The notes: generated from the letters alone by a model not told the origin. A stretch of 64,000 nucleotides of DNA from Icerya purchasi (GCA_039619475.1 CM077115.1:448559292-448623291), one strand, 5' to 3'; shown: positions 1-15,734, numbered from the stretch's first letter. A program made the numbers and translations.

Positions 1-3000
1 TTGAAAGGCGAATTTTCTTACATATAATTTATAAAATGAAGGGGAGTACATCTACGGTTAGACACGGATTCTATAATTAAGTACGAGTATTTTCGATCGA
101 TTTGGAGCGCTGAACGGTGGATCTTCGATGAAATAACTGCAGCTTAAAGATGATTCGGAAGTGTTGGCATGTTGAACTTCGTTGGAATACTGTTACCACA
201 GCATCTGAAACAAAAAAGCCTCCCTACCTACGAAAAGATCAGCTGAAATAATTTCATACACCACTTATGCCCCTAACAGTTTATTTGAAAGGCGAATTTT
301 CTTACATATAATTTATAAAACGAAGGGGAGTACATCTACGGTTAGACACGGATTCTATAATTAAGTACGAGTATTTTCGATCGATTTGGAGCGCTGAACG
401 GTGGATCTTCGATGAAATAACTGCAGCTTAAAGATGATTCGGAAGTGTTGGCATGTTGAACTTCGTTGGAATACTGTTACCACAGCATCTGAAACAAAAA
501 AGCCCCCCTACCTACGAAAAGATCAGCTGAAATAATTTCATACACCACTTATGCCCCTAACAGTTTATTTGAAAGGCGAATTTTCTTACATATAATTTAT
601 AAAACGAAGGGGAGTACATCTACGGTTAGACACGGATTCTATAATTAAGTACGAGTATTTTCGATCGATTTGGAGCGCTGAACGGTGGATCTTCGATGAA
701 ATAACTGCAGCTTAAAGATGATTTAGAAGAGTTGGCATGTTGAACTTCGTTGGAATACTGTTACCACAGCATCTGAAAAAAAAAGCCTACCCCTACCTAC
801 GAAAAGATCAGCTGAAATAATTTCATACACCACTTATGCCCCTAACAGTTTATTTGAAAGGCGAATTTTCTTACATATAATTTATAAAATGAAGGGGAGT
901 ACATCTACGGTTAGACACGGATTCTATAATTAAGTACGAGTATTTTCGATCGATTTGGAGCGCTGAACGGTGGATCTTCGATGAAATAACTGCAGCTTAA
1001 AGATGATTCGGAAGTGTTGGCATGTTGAACTTCGTTGGAATACTGTTACCACAGCATCTGAAACAAAAAAGCCTACCCCTACCTACGAAAAGATCAGCTG
1101 AAATAATTTCATACACCACTTATGCCCCTAACAGTTTATTTGAAAGGCTAATTTTCTTGCATATAATTTATAAAATGAAGGGGAGTACATCTACGGTTAG
1201 ACACGGATTCTATAATTAAATACGAGTATTTTCGATCGATTTGGAGCGCTGAACGGTGGATCTTCGATGAAATAACTGCAGCTTAAAGATGATTCGGAAG
1301 TGTTGGCATGTTGAACTTCGTTGGAATACTGTTACCACAGCATCTGAAACAAAAAAGCCTACCCCTACCTACGAAAAGATCAGCTGAAATAATTTCATAC
1401 ACCACTTATGCCCCTAACAGTTTATTTGAAAGGCTAATTTTCTTACATATAATTTATAAAACGAAGGGGAGTACTACGGTTAGACACGGATTCTATAATT
1501 AAGTACGAGTATTTTCGATCGATTTGGAGCGCTGAACGGTGGATCTTCGATGAAATAACTGCAGCTTAAAGATGATTCAGAAGTGTTGGCATGTTGAACT
1601 TCGTTGGAATACTGTTACCACAGCATCTGAAACAAAAAAGCCTACCCCTACCTACAAAAAGATCAGCTGAAATAATTTCATACACCACTTATGCCCCTAA
1701 CAGTTTATTTGAAAGGCGAATTTTCTTACATATAATTTATAAAATGAAGGGGAGTCCATCTACGGTTAGACACGGATTCTATAATTAAGTACGAGTATTT
1801 TCGATCGATTTGGAGCGCTGAACGGTGGATCTTCGATGAAATAACTGCAGCTTAAAGATGATTCGGAAGTGTTGGCATGTTGAACTTCGTTGGAATACTG
1901 TTACCACAGCATCTGAAACAAAAAAGCCTACCCCTACCTACGAAAAGATCAGCTGAAATAATTTCATACACCACTTATGCCCCTAGCAGTTTATTTGAAA
2001 GGCTAATTTTCTTACATATAATTTATAAAACGAAGGGGAGTACATCTACGGTTAGACACGGATTCTATAATTAGGTACGAGTATTTTCGATCGATTTGGA
2101 GCGCTGAACGGTGGATCTTCGATGAAATAACTGCAGCTTAAAGATGATTCAGAAGAGTTGGCATGTTGAACTTCGTCGGAATACTGTTACCACAGCATCT
2201 GAAACAAAAAAGCCTACCCCTACCTACGAAAAGATCAGCTGAAATAATTTCATACACCACTTATGCCCCTAGCAGTTTATTTGAAAGGCTAATTTTCTTA
2301 CATATAATTTATAAAACGAAGGGGAGTACATCTACGGTTAGACACGGATTCTATAATTAGGTACGAGTATTTTCGATCGATTTGGAGCGCTGAACGGTGG
2401 ATCTTCGATGAAATAACTGCAGCTTAAAGATGATTCAGAAGAGTTGGCATGTTGAACTTCGTTGGAATACTGTTACCACAGAATCTGAAACAAAAAAGCC
2501 TACCCCTACCTACGAAAAGATCAGCTGAAATAATTTCATACACCACTTATGCCCCTAACAGTTTATTTGAAAGGCTAATTTTCTTACATATAATTTATAA
2601 AACGAAGGGGAGTACATCTACGGTTAGACACGGATTCTATAATTAAGTACGAGTATTTTCGATCGATTTGGAGCGCTGAACGGTGGATCTTCGATGAAAT
2701 AACTGCAGCTTAAAGATGATTTAGAAGAGTTGGCATGTTGAACTTCGTTGGAATACTGTTACCACAGCATCTGAAACAAAAAAGCCTACCCCTACCTACG
2801 AAAAGATCAGCTGAAATAATTTCATACACCACTTATGCCCCTAACAGTTTATTTGAAAGGCGAATTTTCTTAAATATAATTTATAAAATGAAGGGGAGTC
2901 CATCTACGGTTAGACACGGATTCTATAATTAAGTACGAGTATTTTCGATCGATTTGGAGCGCTGAACGGTGGATCTTCGATGAAATAACTGAAGCTTAAA

Positions 3001-3304
3001 GATGATTCGGAAGTGTTGGCATGTTGAACTTCGTTGGAATACTGTTACCACAGCATCTGAAACAAAAAAGCCTCCCTACCTACGAAAAGATCAGCTGAAA
3101 TAATTTCATACACCACTTATGCCCCTAACAGTTTATTTGAAAGGCGAATTTTCTTACATATAATTTATAAAACGAAGGGGAGTACATCTACGGTTAGACA
3201 CGGATTCTATAATTAAGTACGAGTATTTTCGATCGATTTGGAGCGCTGAACGGTGGATCTTCGATGAAATAACTGCAGCTTAAAGATGATTTAGAAGAGT
3301 TGGC

Positions 3305-4448
3305 ATGTTGAACTTCGTTGGAATACTGTTACCACAGCATCTGAAACAAAAAAGCCTACCCCTACCTACGAAAAGATCAGCTGAAATAATTTCATACACC
3401 ACTTATGCCCCTAACAGTTTATTTGAAAGGCGAATTTTCTTAAATATAATTTATAAAATGAAGGGGAGTCCATCTACGGTTAGACACGGATTCTATAATT
3501 AAGTACGAGTATTTTCGATCGATTTGGAGCGCTGAACGGTGGATCTTCGATGAAATAACTGCAGCTTAAAGATGATTCGGAAGTGTTGGCATGTTGAACT
3601 TCGTTGGAATACTGTTACCACAGCATCTGAAACAAAAAAGCCTACCCCTACCTACGAAAAGATCAGCTGAAATAATTTCATACACCACTTATGCCCCTAG
3701 CAGTTTATTTGAAAGGCTAATTTTCTTACATATAATTTATAAAACGAAGGGGAGTACATCTACGGTTAGACACGGATTCTATAATTAGGTACGAGTATTT
3801 TCGATCGATTTGGAGCGCTGAACGGTGGATCTTCGATGAAATAACTGCAGCTTAAAGATGATTTAGAAGAGTTGGCATGTTGAACTTCGTTGGAATACTG
3901 TTACCACAGCATCTGAAACAAAAAAGCCTACCCCTACCTACGAAAAGATCAGCTGAAATAATTTCATACACCACTTATGCCCCTAACAGTTTATTTGAAA
4001 GGCGAATTTTCTTAAATATAATTTATAAAATGAAGGGGAGTCCATCTACGGTTAGACACGGATTCTATAATTAAGTACGAGTATTTTCGATCGATTTGGA
4101 GCGCTGAACGGTGGATCTTCGATGAAATAACTGCAGCTTAAAGATGATTCGGAAGTGTTGGCATGTTGAACTTCGTTGGAATACTGTTACCACAGCATCT
4201 GAAACAAAAAAGCCTACCCCTACCTACGAAAAGATCAGCTGAAATAATTTCATACACCACTTATGCCCCTAGCAGTTTATTTGAAAGGCTAATTTTCTTA
4301 CATATAATTTATAAAACGAAGGGGAGTACATCTACGGTTAGACACGGATTCTATAATTAGGTACGAGTATTTTCGATCGATTTGGAGCGCTGAACGGTGG
4401 ATCTTCGATGAAATAACTGCAGCTTAAAGATGATTCAGAAGAGTTGGC
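3305..4448 (+). repeat. Higher-order dimer repeat (2 x 572 bp) in the satellite
   Basis: Monomers alternate between two variants. One is preceded by GATTTAGAAGAG and has GGCGAATTTTCTTAAATA and GAGTCCATC. The other is preceded by GATTCGGAAGTG and has CCTAGCAGTT, GGCTAATTTT and TTAGGTACGAG. The pair at 3305 and 3591 recurs at 3877 and 4163, and I see no difference by eye. The monomer at 2735 is the same type as 3305, so the unit may have spread leftward. Confidence 0.85.
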
Positions 4449-5474
4449 ATGTTGAACTTCGTTGGAATACTGTTACCACAGAATCTGAAACAAAAAAGCC
4501 TACCCCTACCTACGAAAAGATCAGCTGAAATAATTTCATACACCACTTATGCCCCTAACAGTTTATTTGAAAGGCTAATTTTCTTACATATAATTTATAA
4601 AACGAAGGGGAGTACTACGGTTAGACACGGATTCTATAATTAAGTACGAGTATTTTCGATCGATTTGGAGCGCTGAACGGTGGATCTTCGATGAAATAAC
4701 TGCAGCTTAAAGATGAATCAGAAGAGTTGGCATGTTGAACTTCGTTGGAATACTGTTACCACAGAATCTGAAAAAAAAAGCCTACCCCTACCTACGAAAA
4801 GATCAGCTGAAATAATTTCATACACCACTTATGCCCCTAACAGTTTATTTGAAAGGCGAATTTTCTTACATATAATTTATAAAATGAAGGGGAGTACATC
4901 TACGGTTAGACACGGATTCTATAATTAAGTACGAGTATTTTCGATCGATTTGGAGCGCTGAACGGTGGATCTTCGATGAAATAACTGCAGCTTAAAGATG
5001 ATTCGGAAGTGTTGGCATGTTGAACTTCGTTGGAATACTGTTACCACAGCATCTGAAACAAAAAAGCCTCCCTACCTACGAAAAGATCAGCTGAAATAAT
5101 TTCATACACCACTTATGCCCCTAACAGTTTATTTGAAAGGCGAATTTTCTTACATATAATTTATAAAACGAAGGGGAGTACATCTACGGTTAGACACGGA
5201 TTCTATAATTAAGTACGAGTATTTTCGATCGATTTGGAGCGCTGAACGGTGGATCTTCGATGAAATAACTGCAGCTTAAAGATGATTCGGAAGTGTTGGC
5301 ATGTTGAACTTCGTTGGAATACTGTTACCACAGCATCTGAAACAAAAAAGCCTCCCTACCTACGAAAAGATCAGCTGAAATAATTTCATACACCACTTAT
5401 GCCCCTAACAGTTTATTTGAAAGGCGAATTTTCTTACATATAATTTATAAAACGAAGGGGAGTACATCTACGGT

Positions 5475-8400
5475 TAGACACGGATTCTATAATTAAGTAC
5501 GAGTATTTTCGATCGATTTGGAGCGCTGAACGGTGGATCTTCGATGAAATAACTGCAGCTTAAAGATGATTTAGAAGAGTTGGCATGTTGAACTTCGTTG
5601 GAATACTGTTACCACAGCATCTGAAACAAAAAAGCCTACCCCTACCTACGAAAAGATCAGCTGAAATAATTTCATACACCACTTATGCCCCTAACAGTTT
5701 ATTTGAAAGGCGAATTTTCTTACATATAATTTATAAAATGAAGGGGAGTACATCTACGGTTAGACACGGATTCTATAATTAAGTACGAGTATTTTCGATC
5801 GATTTGGAGCGCTGAACGGTGGATCTTCGATGAAATAACTGCAGCTTAAAGATGATTCGGAAGTGTTGGCATGTTGAACTTCGTTGGAATACTGTTACCA
5901 CAGCATCTGAAACAAAAAAGCCTACCCCTACCTACGAAAAGATCAGCTGAAATAATTTCATACACCACTTATGCCCCTAACAGTTTATTTGAAAGGCTAA
6001 TTTTCTTGCATATAATTTATAAAATGAAGGGGAGTACATCTACGGTTAGACACGGATTCTATAATTAAATACGAGTATTTTCGATCGATTTGGAGCGCTG
6101 AACGGTGGATCTTCGATGAAATAACTGCAGCTTAAAGATGATTCGGAAGTGTTGGCATGTTGAACTTCGTTGGAATACTGTTACCACAGCATCTGAAACA
6201 AAAAAGCCTACCCCTACCTACGAAAAGATCAGCTGAAATAATTTCATACACCACTTATGCCCCTAACAGTTTATTTGAAAGGCTAATTTTCTTACATATA
6301 ATTTATAAAACGAAGGGGAGTACTACGGTTAGACACGGATTCTATAATTAAGTACGAGTATTTTCGATCGATTTGGAGCGCTGAACGGTGGATCTTCGAT
6401 GAAATAACTGCAGCTTAAAGATGATTCAGAAGTGTTGGCATGTTGAACTTCGTTGGAATACTGTTACCACAGCATCTGAAACAAAAAAGCCTACCCCTAC
6501 CTACAAAAAGATCAGCTGAAATAATTTCATACACCACTTATGCCCCTAACAGTTTATTTGAAAGGCGAATTTTCTTACATATAATTTATAAAATGAAGGG
6601 GAGTCCATCTACGGTTAGACACGGATTCTATAATTAAGTACGAGTATTTTCGATCGATTTGGAGCGCTGAACGGTGGATCTTCGATGAAATAACTGCAGC
6701 TTAAAGATGATTCGGAAGTGTTGGCATGTTGAACTTCGTTGGAATACTGTTACCACAGCATCTGAAACAAAAAAGCCTACCCCTACCTACGAAAAGATCA
6801 GCTGAAATAATTTCATACACCACTTATGCCCCTAGCAGTTTATTTGAAAGGCTAATTTTCTTACATATAATTTATAAAACGAAGGGGAGTACATCTACGG
6901 TTAGACACGGATTCTATAATTAGGTACGAGTATTTTCGATCGATTTGGAGCGCTGAACGGTGGATCTTCGATGAAATAACTGCAGCTTAAAGATGATTCA
7001 GAAGAGTTGGCATGTTGAACTTCGTTGGAATACTGTTACCACAGAATCTGAAACAAAAAAGCCTACCCCTACCTACGAAAAGATCAGCTGAAATAATTTC
7101 ATACACCACTTATGCCCCTAACAGTTTATTTGAAAGGCTAATTTTCTTACATATAATTTATAAAACGAAGGGGAGTACTACGGTTAGACACGGATTCTAT
7201 AATTAAGTACGAGTGTTTTCGATCGATTTGGAGCGCTGAACGGTGGATCTTCGATGAAATAACTGCAGCTTAAAGATGAATCAGAAGAGTTGGCATGTTG
7301 AACTTCGTTGGAATACTGTTACCACAGAATCTGAAACAAAAAAGCCTACCCCTACCTACGAAAAGATCAGCTGAAATAATTTCATACACCACTTATGCCC
7401 CTAACAGTTTATTTGAAAGGCGAATTTTCTTACATATAATTTATAAAATGAAGGGGAGTACATCTACGGTTAGACACGGATTCTATAATTAAGTACGAGT
7501 ATTTTCGATCGATTTGGAGCGCTGAACGGTGGATCTTCGATGAAATAACTGCAGCTTAAAGATGATTCGGAAGTGTTGGCATGTTGAACTTCGTTGGAAT
7601 ACTGTTACCACAGCATCTGAAACAAAAAAGCCTCCCTACCTACGAAAAGATCAGCTGAAATAATTTCATACACCACTTATGCCCCTAACAGTTTATTTGA
7701 AAGGCGAATTTTCTTACATATAATTTATAAAACGAAGGGGAGTACATCTACGGTTAGACACGGATTCTATAATTAAGTACGAGTATTTTCGATCGATTTG
7801 GAGCGCTGAACGGTGGATCTTCGATGAAATAACTGCAGCTTAAAGATGATTTAGAAGAGTTGGCATGTTGAACTTCGTTGGAATACTGTTACCACAGCAT
7901 CTGAAACAAAAAAGCCTACCCCTACCTACGAAAAGATCAGCTGAAATAATTTCATACACCACTTATGCCCCTAACAGTTTATTTGAAAGGCGAATTTTCT
8001 TACATATAATTTATAAAATGAAGGGGAGTACATCTACGGTTAGACACGGATTCTATAATTAAGTACGAGTATTTTCGATCGATTTGGAGCGCTGAACGGT
8101 GGATCTTCGATGAAATAACTGCAGCTTAAAGATGATTCGGAAGTGTTGGCATGTTGAACTTCGTTGGAATACTGTTACCACAGCATCTGAAACAAAAAAG
8201 CCTACCCCTACCTACGAAAAGATCAGCTGAAATAATTTCATACACCACTTATGCCCCTAACAGTTTATTTGAAAGGCTAATTTTCTTGCATATAATTTAT
8301 AAAATGAAGGGGAGTACATCTACGGTTAGACACGGATTCTATAATTAAATACGAGTATTTTCGATCGATTTGGAGCGCTGAACGGTGGATCTTCGATGAA

Positions 8401-9620
8401 ATAACTGCAGCTTAAAGATGATTCGGAAGTGTTGGCATGTTGAACTTCGTTGGAATACTGTTACCACAGCATCTGAAACAAAAAAGCCTACCCCTACCTA
8501 CGAAAAGATCAGCTGAAATAATTTCATACACCACTTATGCCCCTAACAGTTTATTTGAAAGGCTAATTTTCTTACATATAATTTATAAAACGAAGGGGAG
8601 TACTACGGTTAGACACGGATTCTATAATTAAGTACGAGTATTTTCGATCGATTTGGAGCGCTGAACGGTGGATCTTCGATGAAATTACTGCAGCTTAAAG
8701 ATGATTCAGAAGTGTTGGCATGTTGAACTTTGTTGGAATACTGTTACATTATCTGAAACAAAAAAGCCTACCCCTACCTACGAAAAGATCAGCTGAAATA
8801 ATTTCATACACCACTTATGCCCCTAACAGTTTATTTGAAAGGCGAATTTTCTTACATATAATTTATAAAATGAAGGGGAGTACATCTACGGTTAGACACG
8901 GATTCTATAATTAAGTACGAGTATTTTCGATCGATTTGGAGCGCTGAACGGTGGATCTTCGATGAAATAACTGCAGCTTAAAGATGATTCGGAAGTGTTG
9001 GCATGTTGAACTTCGTTGGAATACTGTTACCACAGCATCTGAAACAAAAAAGCCTACCCCTACCTACGAAAAGATCAGCTGAAATAATTTCATACACCAC
9101 TTATGCCCCTAACAGTTTATTTGAAAGGCTAATTTTCTTACATATAATTTATAAAATGAAGGGGAGTACATCTACGGTTAGACACGGATTCTATAATTAA
9201 GTACGAGTATTTTCGATCGATTTGGAGCGCTGAACGGTGGATCTTCGATGAAATAACTGCAGCTTAAAGATGATTCGGAAGTGTTGGCATGTTGAACTTC
9301 GTTGGAATACTGTTACCACAGCATCTGAAACAAAAAAGCCTACCCCTACCTACGAAAAGATCAGCTGAAATAATTTCATACACCACTTATGCCCCTAACA
9401 GTTTATTTGAAAGGCTAATTTTTATAAAACGAAGGGGAGTACATCTACGGTTAGACACGGATTCTATAATTAAGTACGAGTATTTTCGATCGATTTGGAG
9501 CGCTGAACGGTGGATCTTCGATGAAATAACTGCAGCTTAAAGATGATTCAGAAGAGTTGGCATGTTGAACTTCGTTGGAATACTGTTACCACAGCATCTG
9601 AAACAAAAAAGCCTACCCCT
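5475..9620 (+). repeat. Higher-order satellite block, copy A (~4.1 kb)
   Basis: The order of variant monomers here recurs 5,116 bp downstream. Diagnostic shared variants include CTTGCATATA with TTAAATACGAG (6007 and 11123), the rare GTACGAGTGTTTTCG (7208 and 12324), GAAATTACTGCAG plus CTGTTACATTATCTG (monomers 8720 and 13836), and the 13-bp-deleted monomer (9289 and 14405). Identity is lost at the left because 10418 lacks ATC where 5300 has it, and at the right at about 9624, where CCTACGTACG faces CCTACCTACG. Confidence 0.9.
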
Positions 9621-10590
9621 ACGTACGAAAAGATCAGCTGAAATAATTTCATACACCACTTATGCCCCTAACAGTTTATTTGAAAGGCGAATTTTCTTAC
9701 ATATAGTTTATAAAATGAAGGGGAGTACATCTACGGTTAGACACAGATTCTATAATTAAGTACGAGTATTTTCGATCGATTTGGAGCGCTGAACGGTGGA
9801 TCTTCGATGAAATAACTGCAGCTTAAAGATGATTCGGAAGTGTTGGCATGTTGAACTTCGTTGGAATACTGTTACCACAGCATCTGAAACAAAAAAGCCT
9901 ACCCCTACCTACGAAAAGATCAGCTGAAATAATTTCATACACCACTTATGCCCCTAACAGTTTATTTGAAAGGCTAATTTTCTTACATATAATTTATAAA
10001 ACGAAGGGGAGTACATCTACGGTTAGACACGGATTCTATAATTAAGTACGAGTATTTTCGATCGATTTGGAGCGCTGAACGGTGGATCTTCGATGAAATA
10101 ACTGCAGCTTAAAGATGATTCGGAAGTGTTGGCATGTTGAACTTCGTTGGAATACTGTTACCACAGCATCTGAAACAAAAAAGCCTCCCTACCTACGAAA
10201 AGATCAGCTGAAATAATTTCATACACCACTTATGCCCCTAACAGTTTATTTGAAAGGCGAATTTTCTTACATATAATTTATAAAACGAAGGGGAGTACAT
10301 CTACGGTTAGACACGGATTCTATAATTAAGTACGAGTATTTTCGATCGATTTGGAGCGCTGAACGGTGGATCTTCGATGAAATAACTGCAGCTTAAAGAT
10401 GATTCGGAAGTGTTGGCATGTTGAACTTCGTTGGAATACTGTTACCACAGCATCTGAAACAAAAAAGCCTACCCCTACCTACGAAAAGATCAGCTGAAAT
10501 AATTTCATACACCACTTATGCCCCTAACAGTTTATTTGAAAGGCTAATTTTCTTACATATAATTTATAAAACGAAGGGGAGTACTACGGT

Positions 10591-13500
10591 TAGACACGGA
10601 TTCTATAATTAAGTACGAGTATTTTCGATCGATTTGGAGCGCTGAACGGTGGATCTTCGATGAAATAACTGCAGCTTAAAGATGATTTAGAAGAGTTGGC
10701 ATGTTGAACTTCGTTGGAATACTGTTACCACAGCATCTGAAACAAAAAAGCCTACCCCTACCTACGAAAAGATCAGCTGAAATAATTTCATACACCACTT
10801 ATGCCCCTAACAGTTTATTTGAAAGGCGAATTTTCTTACATATAATTTATAAAATGAAGGGGAGTACATCTACGGTTAGACACGGATTCTATAATTAAGT
10901 ACGAGTATTTTCGATCGATTTGGAGCGCTGAACGGTGGATCTTCGATGAAATAACTGCAGCTTAAAGATGATTCGGAAGTGTTGGCATGTTGAACTTCGT
11001 TGGAATACTGTTACCACAGCATCTGAAACAAAAAAGCCTACCCCTACCTACGAAAAGATCAGCTGAAATAATTTCATACACCACTTATGCCCCTAACAGT
11101 TTATTTGAAAGGCTAATTTTCTTGCATATAATTTATAAAATGAAGGGGAGTACATCTACGGTTAGACACGGATTCTATAATTAAATACGAGTATTTTCGA
11201 TCGATTTGGAGCGCTGAACGGTGGATCTTCGATGAAATAACTGCAGCTTAAAGATGATTCGGAAGTGTTGGCATGTTGAACTTCGTTGGAATACTGTTAC
11301 CACAGCATCTGAAACAAAAAAGCCTACCCCTACCTACGAAAAGATCAGCTGAAATAATTTCATACACCACTTATGCCCCTAACAGTTTATTTGAAAGGCT
11401 AATTTTCTTACATATAATTTATAAAACGAAGGGGAGTACTACGGTTAGACACGGATTCTATAATTAAGTACGAGTATTTTCGATCGATTTGGAGCGCTGA
11501 ACGGTGGATCTTCGATGAAATAACTGCAGCTTAAAGATGATTCAGAAGTGTTGGCATGTTGAACTTCGTTGGAATACTGTTACCACAGCATCTGAAACAA
11601 AAAAGCCTACCCCTACCTACAAAAAGATCAGCTGAAATAATTTCATACACCACTTATGCCCCTAACAGTTTATTTGAAAGGCGAATTTTCTTACATATAA
11701 TTTATAAAATGAAGGGGAGTCCATCTACGGTTAGACACGGATTCTATAATTAAGTACGAGTATTTTCGATCGATTTGGAGCGCTGAACGGTGGATCTTCG
11801 ATGAAATAACTGCAGCTTAAAGATGATTCGGAAGTGTTGGCATGTTGAACTTCGTTGGAATACTGTTACCACAGCATCTGAAACAAAAAAGCCTACCCCT
11901 ACCTACGAAAAGATCAGCTGAAATAATTTCATACACCACTTATGCCCCTAGCAGTTTATTTGAAAGGCTAATTTTCTTACATATAATTTATAAAACGAAG
12001 GGGAGTACATCTACGGTTAGACACGGATTCTATAATTAGGTACGAGTATTTTCGATCGATTTGGAGCGCTGAACGGTGGATCTTCGATGAAATAACTGCA
12101 GCTTAAAGATGATTCAGAAGAGTTGGCATGTTGAACTTCGTTGGAATACTGTTACCACAGAATCTGAAACAAAAAAGCCTACCCCTACCTACGAAAAGAT
12201 CAGCTGAAATAATTTCATACACCACTTATGCCCCTAACAGTTTATTTGAAAGGCTAATTTTCTTACATATAATTTATAAAACGAAGGGGAGTACTACGGT
12301 TAGACACGGATTCTATAATTAAGTACGAGTGTTTTCGATCGATTTGGAGCGCTGAACGGTGGATCTTCGATGAAATAACTGCAGCTTAAAGATGAATCAG
12401 AAGAGTTGGCATGTTGAACTTCGTTGGAATACTGTTACCACAGAATCTGAAACAAAAAAGCCTACCCCTACCTACGAAAAGATCAGCTGAAATAATTACA
12501 TACACCACTTATGCCCCTAACAGTTTATTTGAAAGGCGAATTTTCTTACATATAATTTATAAAATGAAGGGGAGTACATCTACGGTTAGACACGGATTCT
12601 ATAATTAAGTACGAGTATTTTCGATCGATTTGGAGCGCTGAACGGTGGATCTTCGATGAAATAACTGCAGCTTAAAGATGATTCGGAAGTGTTGGCATGT
12701 TGAACTTCGTTGGAATACTGTTACCACAGCATCTGAAACAAAAAAGCCTCCCTACCTACGAAAAGATCAGCTGAAATAATTTCATACACCACTTATGCCC
12801 CTAACAGTTTATTTGAAAGGCGAATTTTCTTACATATAATTTATAAAACGAAGGGGAGTACATCTACGGTTAGACACGGATTCTATAATTAAGTACGAGT
12901 ATTTTCGATCGATTTGGAGCGCTGAACGGTGGATCTTCGATGAAATAACTGCAGCTTAAAGATGATTTAGAAGAGTTGGCATGTTGAACTTCGTTGGAAT
13001 ACTGTTACCACAGCATCTGAAACAAAAAAGCCTACCCCTACCTACGAAAAGATCAGCTGAAATAATTTCATACACCACTTATGCCCCTAACAGTTTATTT
13101 GAAAGGCGAATTTTCTTACATATAATTTATAAAATGAAGGGGAGTACATCTACGGTTAGACACGGATTCTATAATTAAGTACGAGTATTTTCGATCGATT
13201 TGGAGCGCTGAACGGTGGATCTTCGATGAAATAACTGCAGCTTAAAGATGATTCGGAAGTGTTGGCATGTTGAACTTCGTTGGAATACTGTTACCACAGC
13301 ATCTGAAACAAAAAAGCCTACCCCTACCTACGAAAAGATCAGCTGAAATAATTTCATACACCACTTATGCCCCTAACAGTTTATTTGAAAGGCTAATTTT
13401 CTTGCATATAATTTATAAAATGAAGGGGAGTACATCTACGGTTAGACACGGATTCTATAATTAAATACGAGTATTTTCGATCGATTTGGAGCGCTGAACG

Positions 13501-14736
13501 GTGGATCTTCGATGAAATAACTGCAGCTTAAAGATGATTCGGAAGTGTTGGCATGTTGAACTTCGTTGGAATACTGTTACCACAGCATCTGAAACAAAAA
13601 AGCCTACCCCTACCTACGAAAAGATCAGCTGAAATAATTTCATACACCACTTATGCCCCTAACAGTTTATTTGAAAGGCTAATTTTCTTACATATAATTT
13701 ATAAAACGAAGGGGAGTACTACGGTTAGACACGGATTCTATAATTAAGTACGAGTATTTTCGATCGATTTGGAGCGCTGAACGGTGGATCTTCGATGAAA
13801 TTACTGCAGCTTAAAGATGATTCAGAAGTGTTGGCATGTTGAACTTTGTTGGAATACTGTTACATTATCTGAAACAAAAAAGCCTACCCCTACCTACGAA
13901 AAGATCAGCTGAAATAATTTCATACACCACTTATGCCCCTAACAGTTTATTTGAAAGGCGAATTTTCTTACATATAATTTATAAAATGAAGGGGAGTACA
14001 TCTACGGTTAGACACGGATTCTATAATTAAGTACGAGTATTTTCGATCGATTTGGAGCGCTGAACGGTGGATCTTCGATGAAATAACTGCAGCTTAAAGA
14101 TGATTCGGAAGTGTTGGCATGTTGAACTTCGTTGGAATACTGTTACCACAGCATCTGAAACAAAAAAGCCTACCCCTACCTACGAAAAGATCAGCTGAAA
14201 TAATTTCATACACCACTTATGCCCCTAACAGTTTATTTGAAAGGCTAATTTTCTTACATATAATTTATAAAATGAAGGGGAGTACATCTACGGTTAGACA
14301 CGGATTCTATAATTAAGTACGAGTATTTTCGATCGATTTGGAGCGCTGAACGGTGGATCTTCGATGAAATAACTGCAGCTTAAAGATGATTCGGAATTGT
14401 TGGCATGTTGAACTTCGTTGGAATACTGTTACCACAGCATCTGAAACAAAAAAGCCTACCCCTACCTACGAAAAGATCAGCTGAAATAATTTCATACACC
14501 ACTTATGCCCCTAACAGTTTATTTGAAAGGCTAATTTTTATAAAACGAAGGGGAGTACATCTACGGTTAGACACGGATTCTATAATTAAGTACGAGTATT
14601 TTCGATCGATTTGGAGCGCTGAACGGTGGATCTTCGATGAAATAACTGCAGCTTAAAGATGATTCAGAAGAGTTGGCATGTTGAACTTCGTTGGAATACT
14701 GTTACCACAGCATCTGAAACAAAAAAGCCTACCCCT
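10591..14736 (+). repeat. Higher-order satellite block, copy B (~4.1 kb)
   Basis: Second copy of the block at 5475-9620, offset by exactly 5,116 bp. The few differences I noticed include AATAATTACATAC at about 12490 against AATAATTTCATAC, and GGAATTGTTGG at about 14394 against GGAAGTGTTGG. The near identity over 14 to 15 monomers points to recent unequal exchange or segmental duplication within the array. Confidence 0.9.
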
Positions 14737-15734
14737 ACCTACGAAAAGATCAGCTGAAATAATTTCATACACCACTTATGCCCCTAACAGTTTATTTGAA
14801 AGGCTAATTTTCTTACATATAATTTATAAAACGAAGGGGAGTACATCTACGGTTAGACACGGATTCTATAATTAAGTACGAGTATTTTCGATCGATCTGG
14901 AGCGCTGAACGGTGGATCTTCGATGAAATAACTGCAGCTTAAAGATGATTCAGAAGTGTTGGCATGTTGAACTTCGTTGGAATACTGTTACCACATTATC
15001 TGAAACAAAAAAGCCTACCCCTACCTACGAAAAGATCAGCTGAAACAATTTCATACACCACTTATGCCCCTAACAGTTTATTTGAAAGGCGAATTTTCTT
15101 ACATATAATTTATAAAATGAAGGGGAGTACATCTACGGTTAGACACGGATTCTATAATTAGGTATAGAGTATTTTCGATCGATTTGGAGCGCTGCACGGT
15201 GGATCTTCGATGAAATAACTGCAGCTTAAAGATGATTCAGAAGTGTTGGCATGTTGAACTTCGTTGGAATACTGTTACCACAGCATCTGAAACAAAAAAG
15301 CCTACCCCTACCTACAAAAAGATCAGCTGAAATAATTTCATACACCACTTATGCCCCTAACAGTTTATTTGAAAGGCGAATTTTCTTACATATAATTTAT
15401 AAAATGAAGGGGAGTCCATCTACGGTTAGACACGGATTCTATAATTAAGTACGAGTATTTTCGATCGATTTGGAGCGCTGCACGGTGGATCTTCGATGAA
15501 ATAACTGCAGCTTAAAGATGATTCAGAAGTGTTGGCATGTTGAACTTCGTTGGAATACTGTTACCACAGCATCTGAAACAAAAAAGCCTACCCCTACCTA
15601 CGAAAAGATCAGCTGAAATAATTTCATACACCACTTATGCCCCTAACAGTTTATTTGAAAGGCTAATTTTCTTACATATAATTTATAAAACGAAGGGGAG
15701 TACATCTACGGTTAGACACGGATTCTATAATTAA

